A stretch of DNA of 7,148 bases from an uncultured Bdellovibrio sp. (GTDB lineage Bacteria > Bdellovibrionota > Bdellovibrionia > Bdellovibrionales > Bdellovibrionaceae), in assembly GCA_946482355.1 (NCBI GenBank), contig CAMLRE010000111.1, positions 1-7,148 of the forward strand, in the 5' to 3' direction. The notes under the pieces are model-generated. The model was not told the DNA's origin. It did not search any database and saw nothing but the letters and a program-made list of their open reading frames with translations. The translations under genes and the position numbers were made by a program. This document shows positions 6,257 through 7,148 of the stretch, in pieces. Position 1 is the first letter of the stretch; each line of letters starts with the position of its first letter.

Positions 6257-7148
6257 TTCACAACTTTTTGCTAAATACGATATTCCAGCCCCTCGTTATA
6301 CAAGTTATCCGACAGTTCCGTACTGGGGTGTAGCCCCTACGCAAGAGCAGTGGTTAACTCACTTACGTAACGGTTTAGATGGCGGTAAAAATTCATGGTC
6401 GATGTACATTCATGTTCCGTACTGTGAAAGTCTTTGCACATTCTGCGGTTGTAATACGATCATCACTAAAGATCATAAAAAAGAAGATCCTTATGTGCAG
6501 TTAGTTTTAAAAGAGTGGGAATTATACCGTAAACTTGTGCCTGATTTTTCAAAAGCGCAGCTTCAAGGTATTCACTTAGGTGGCGGAACTCCTACGTTTT
6601 TATCAGCAGAGCATTTAAAAGCGTTATTAACGCCGATTTTAGAACACACAAAACGTGATGAACATTTTGAAGGATCAATTGAAGTTGACCCACGTCGCAC
6701 GAACCGTGAACAGTTAGAAACATTATACAAACTGGGTTTTCGCCGAATCAGCTTAGGTGTTCAGGATTTTAACCCTGAAATTCAAAGATTAGTAAATCGT
6801 TTACAGTCATTTGAAGAAACTGAAAGTATCACTCGCTATGCGCGTGAAATCGGTTTTACGTCAGTGAATTACGATTTAATTTACGGTTTAGCAAAACAAA
6901 CTTTAGAAACGATGAAGCACACGATTGAACAAACGAAAAAACTTCGTCCAAACCGTATTGCTTTATACAGTTTTGCTTTAGTTCCGTGGATTAAACCAGC
7001 ACAGCGTTTATTTAAAGATGAAGATCTTCCGGTAGGAAAAGATAAACGTGATCTTTATGAATACGCGCGTACTGAGTTATTAAACTTTGGTTACGTTGAA
7101 GTGGGTATGGATCACTTTGCTTTACCTGATGAAGCTTTGGCGATCGCT
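6249..7148 (+). CDS. hemN: Oxygen-independent coproporphyrinogen III oxidase, 3' end outside window
   Basis: Radical-SAM enzyme that oxidatively decarboxylates two propionates of coproporphyrinogen III to give protoporphyrinogen IX without oxygen. The frame is open for 300 codons from ATG 6249 to the last base, with no stop; E. coli HemN has 457 residues, so roughly a third is missing on the right. Visible: APRYTSYPT at residues 14-22, typical of true HemN; MYIHVPYC at 52-59; the cluster motif CESLCTFCGC with Cys59, Cys63 and Cys66 for the 4Fe-4S cluster and Cys68 of the HemN-type CxxxCxxCxC; GGGTPTFL at 111-118 (SAM binding); SIEVDPR at 143-149; SLGVQDFNPEIQRLVNR at 168-184; NYDLIYGLAKQT at 207-218; GMDHFALPDE at 286-295. 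The RYTSYP and CGC signatures argue for HemN over the HemW heme chaperone. The start overlaps hemE by eight bases. Its presence suggests heme synthesis is possible at low oxygen. Confidence 0.96.
   Translation, partial: MNDSQLFAKYDIPAPRYTSYPTVPYWGVAPTQEQWLTHLRNGLDGGKNSWSMYIHVPYCESLCTFCGCNTIITKDHKKEDPYVQLVLKEWELYRKLVPDFSKAQLQGIHLGGGTPTFLSAEHLKALLTPILEHTKRDEHFEGSIEVDPRRTNREQLETLYKLGFRRISLGVQDFNPEIQRLVNRLQSFEETESITRYAREIGFTSVNYDLIYGLAKQTLETMKHTIEQTKKLRPNRIALYSFALVPWIKPAQRLFKDEDLPVGKDKRDLYEYARTELLNFGYVEVGMDHFALPDEALAIA

Noticed and set aside
6249..7148. HemW (heme chaperone, HemN-like) as the identity of the last gene
   Set aside because: The RYTSYPT N-terminus, the CxxxCxxCxC motif with its fourth cysteine and the GMDHFA segment are those of true HemN.

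Overview
The window is one densely packed, all-plus-strand piece of a tetrapyrrole (heme) biosynthesis operon. The order is hemA (glutamyl-tRNA reductase), hemC with a HemD-like C-terminal extension, hemL, a membrane histidine kinase, an OmpR-type response regulator, hemE, and hemN (cut by the right edge). Both ends are open: hemA probably begins a few codons left of base 1, and hemN runs off base 7148 after 300 codons. Neighbouring genes overlap by 4 to 10 bases or abut exactly, so essentially no DNA is non-coding. No RNA gene, mobile element, CRISPR, promoter or terminator is visible.

Region by region: bases 1-913 hold a short, divergent HemA. Bases 904-2388 hold a PBG deaminase of about 310 residues followed by about 170 residues resembling a reduced uroporphyrinogen-III synthase. 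Bases 2389-3675 hold a canonical glutamate-1-semialdehyde aminomutase. Bases 3672-5249 hold a two-component pair inserted between the early and late heme genes. Bases 5246-6256 hold uroporphyrinogen decarboxylase. Bases 6249-7148 hold the N-terminal two thirds of the radical-SAM, oxygen-independent coproporphyrinogen III oxidase.

Together the enzymes cover the C5 route: Glu-tRNA to glutamate-1-semialdehyde (HemA), 5-aminolevulinate (HemL), then, after HemB (not in this window), hydroxymethylbilane and uroporphyrinogen III (HemC and the HemD-like part), coproporphyrinogen III (HemE) and protoporphyrinogen IX (HemN). HemB and the final steps (protoporphyrinogen oxidase, ferrochelatase) must be elsewhere. 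The kinase/regulator pair is translationally tied to the enzymes and is a candidate for local control of heme supply; that role is inferred from position only.

The organism is a bacterium using the C5 pathway, with moderately AT-rich DNA and strong use of TTA leucine and CGT arginine codons. The divergent short HemA and HemC fusion suggest a Bdellovibrio-like lineage (Bdellovibrionota) to me, but this rests on general impression and not on a search. The most unusual items are the reduced HemA, the HemC-HemD-like fusion, and the two-component system embedded in the heme operon.
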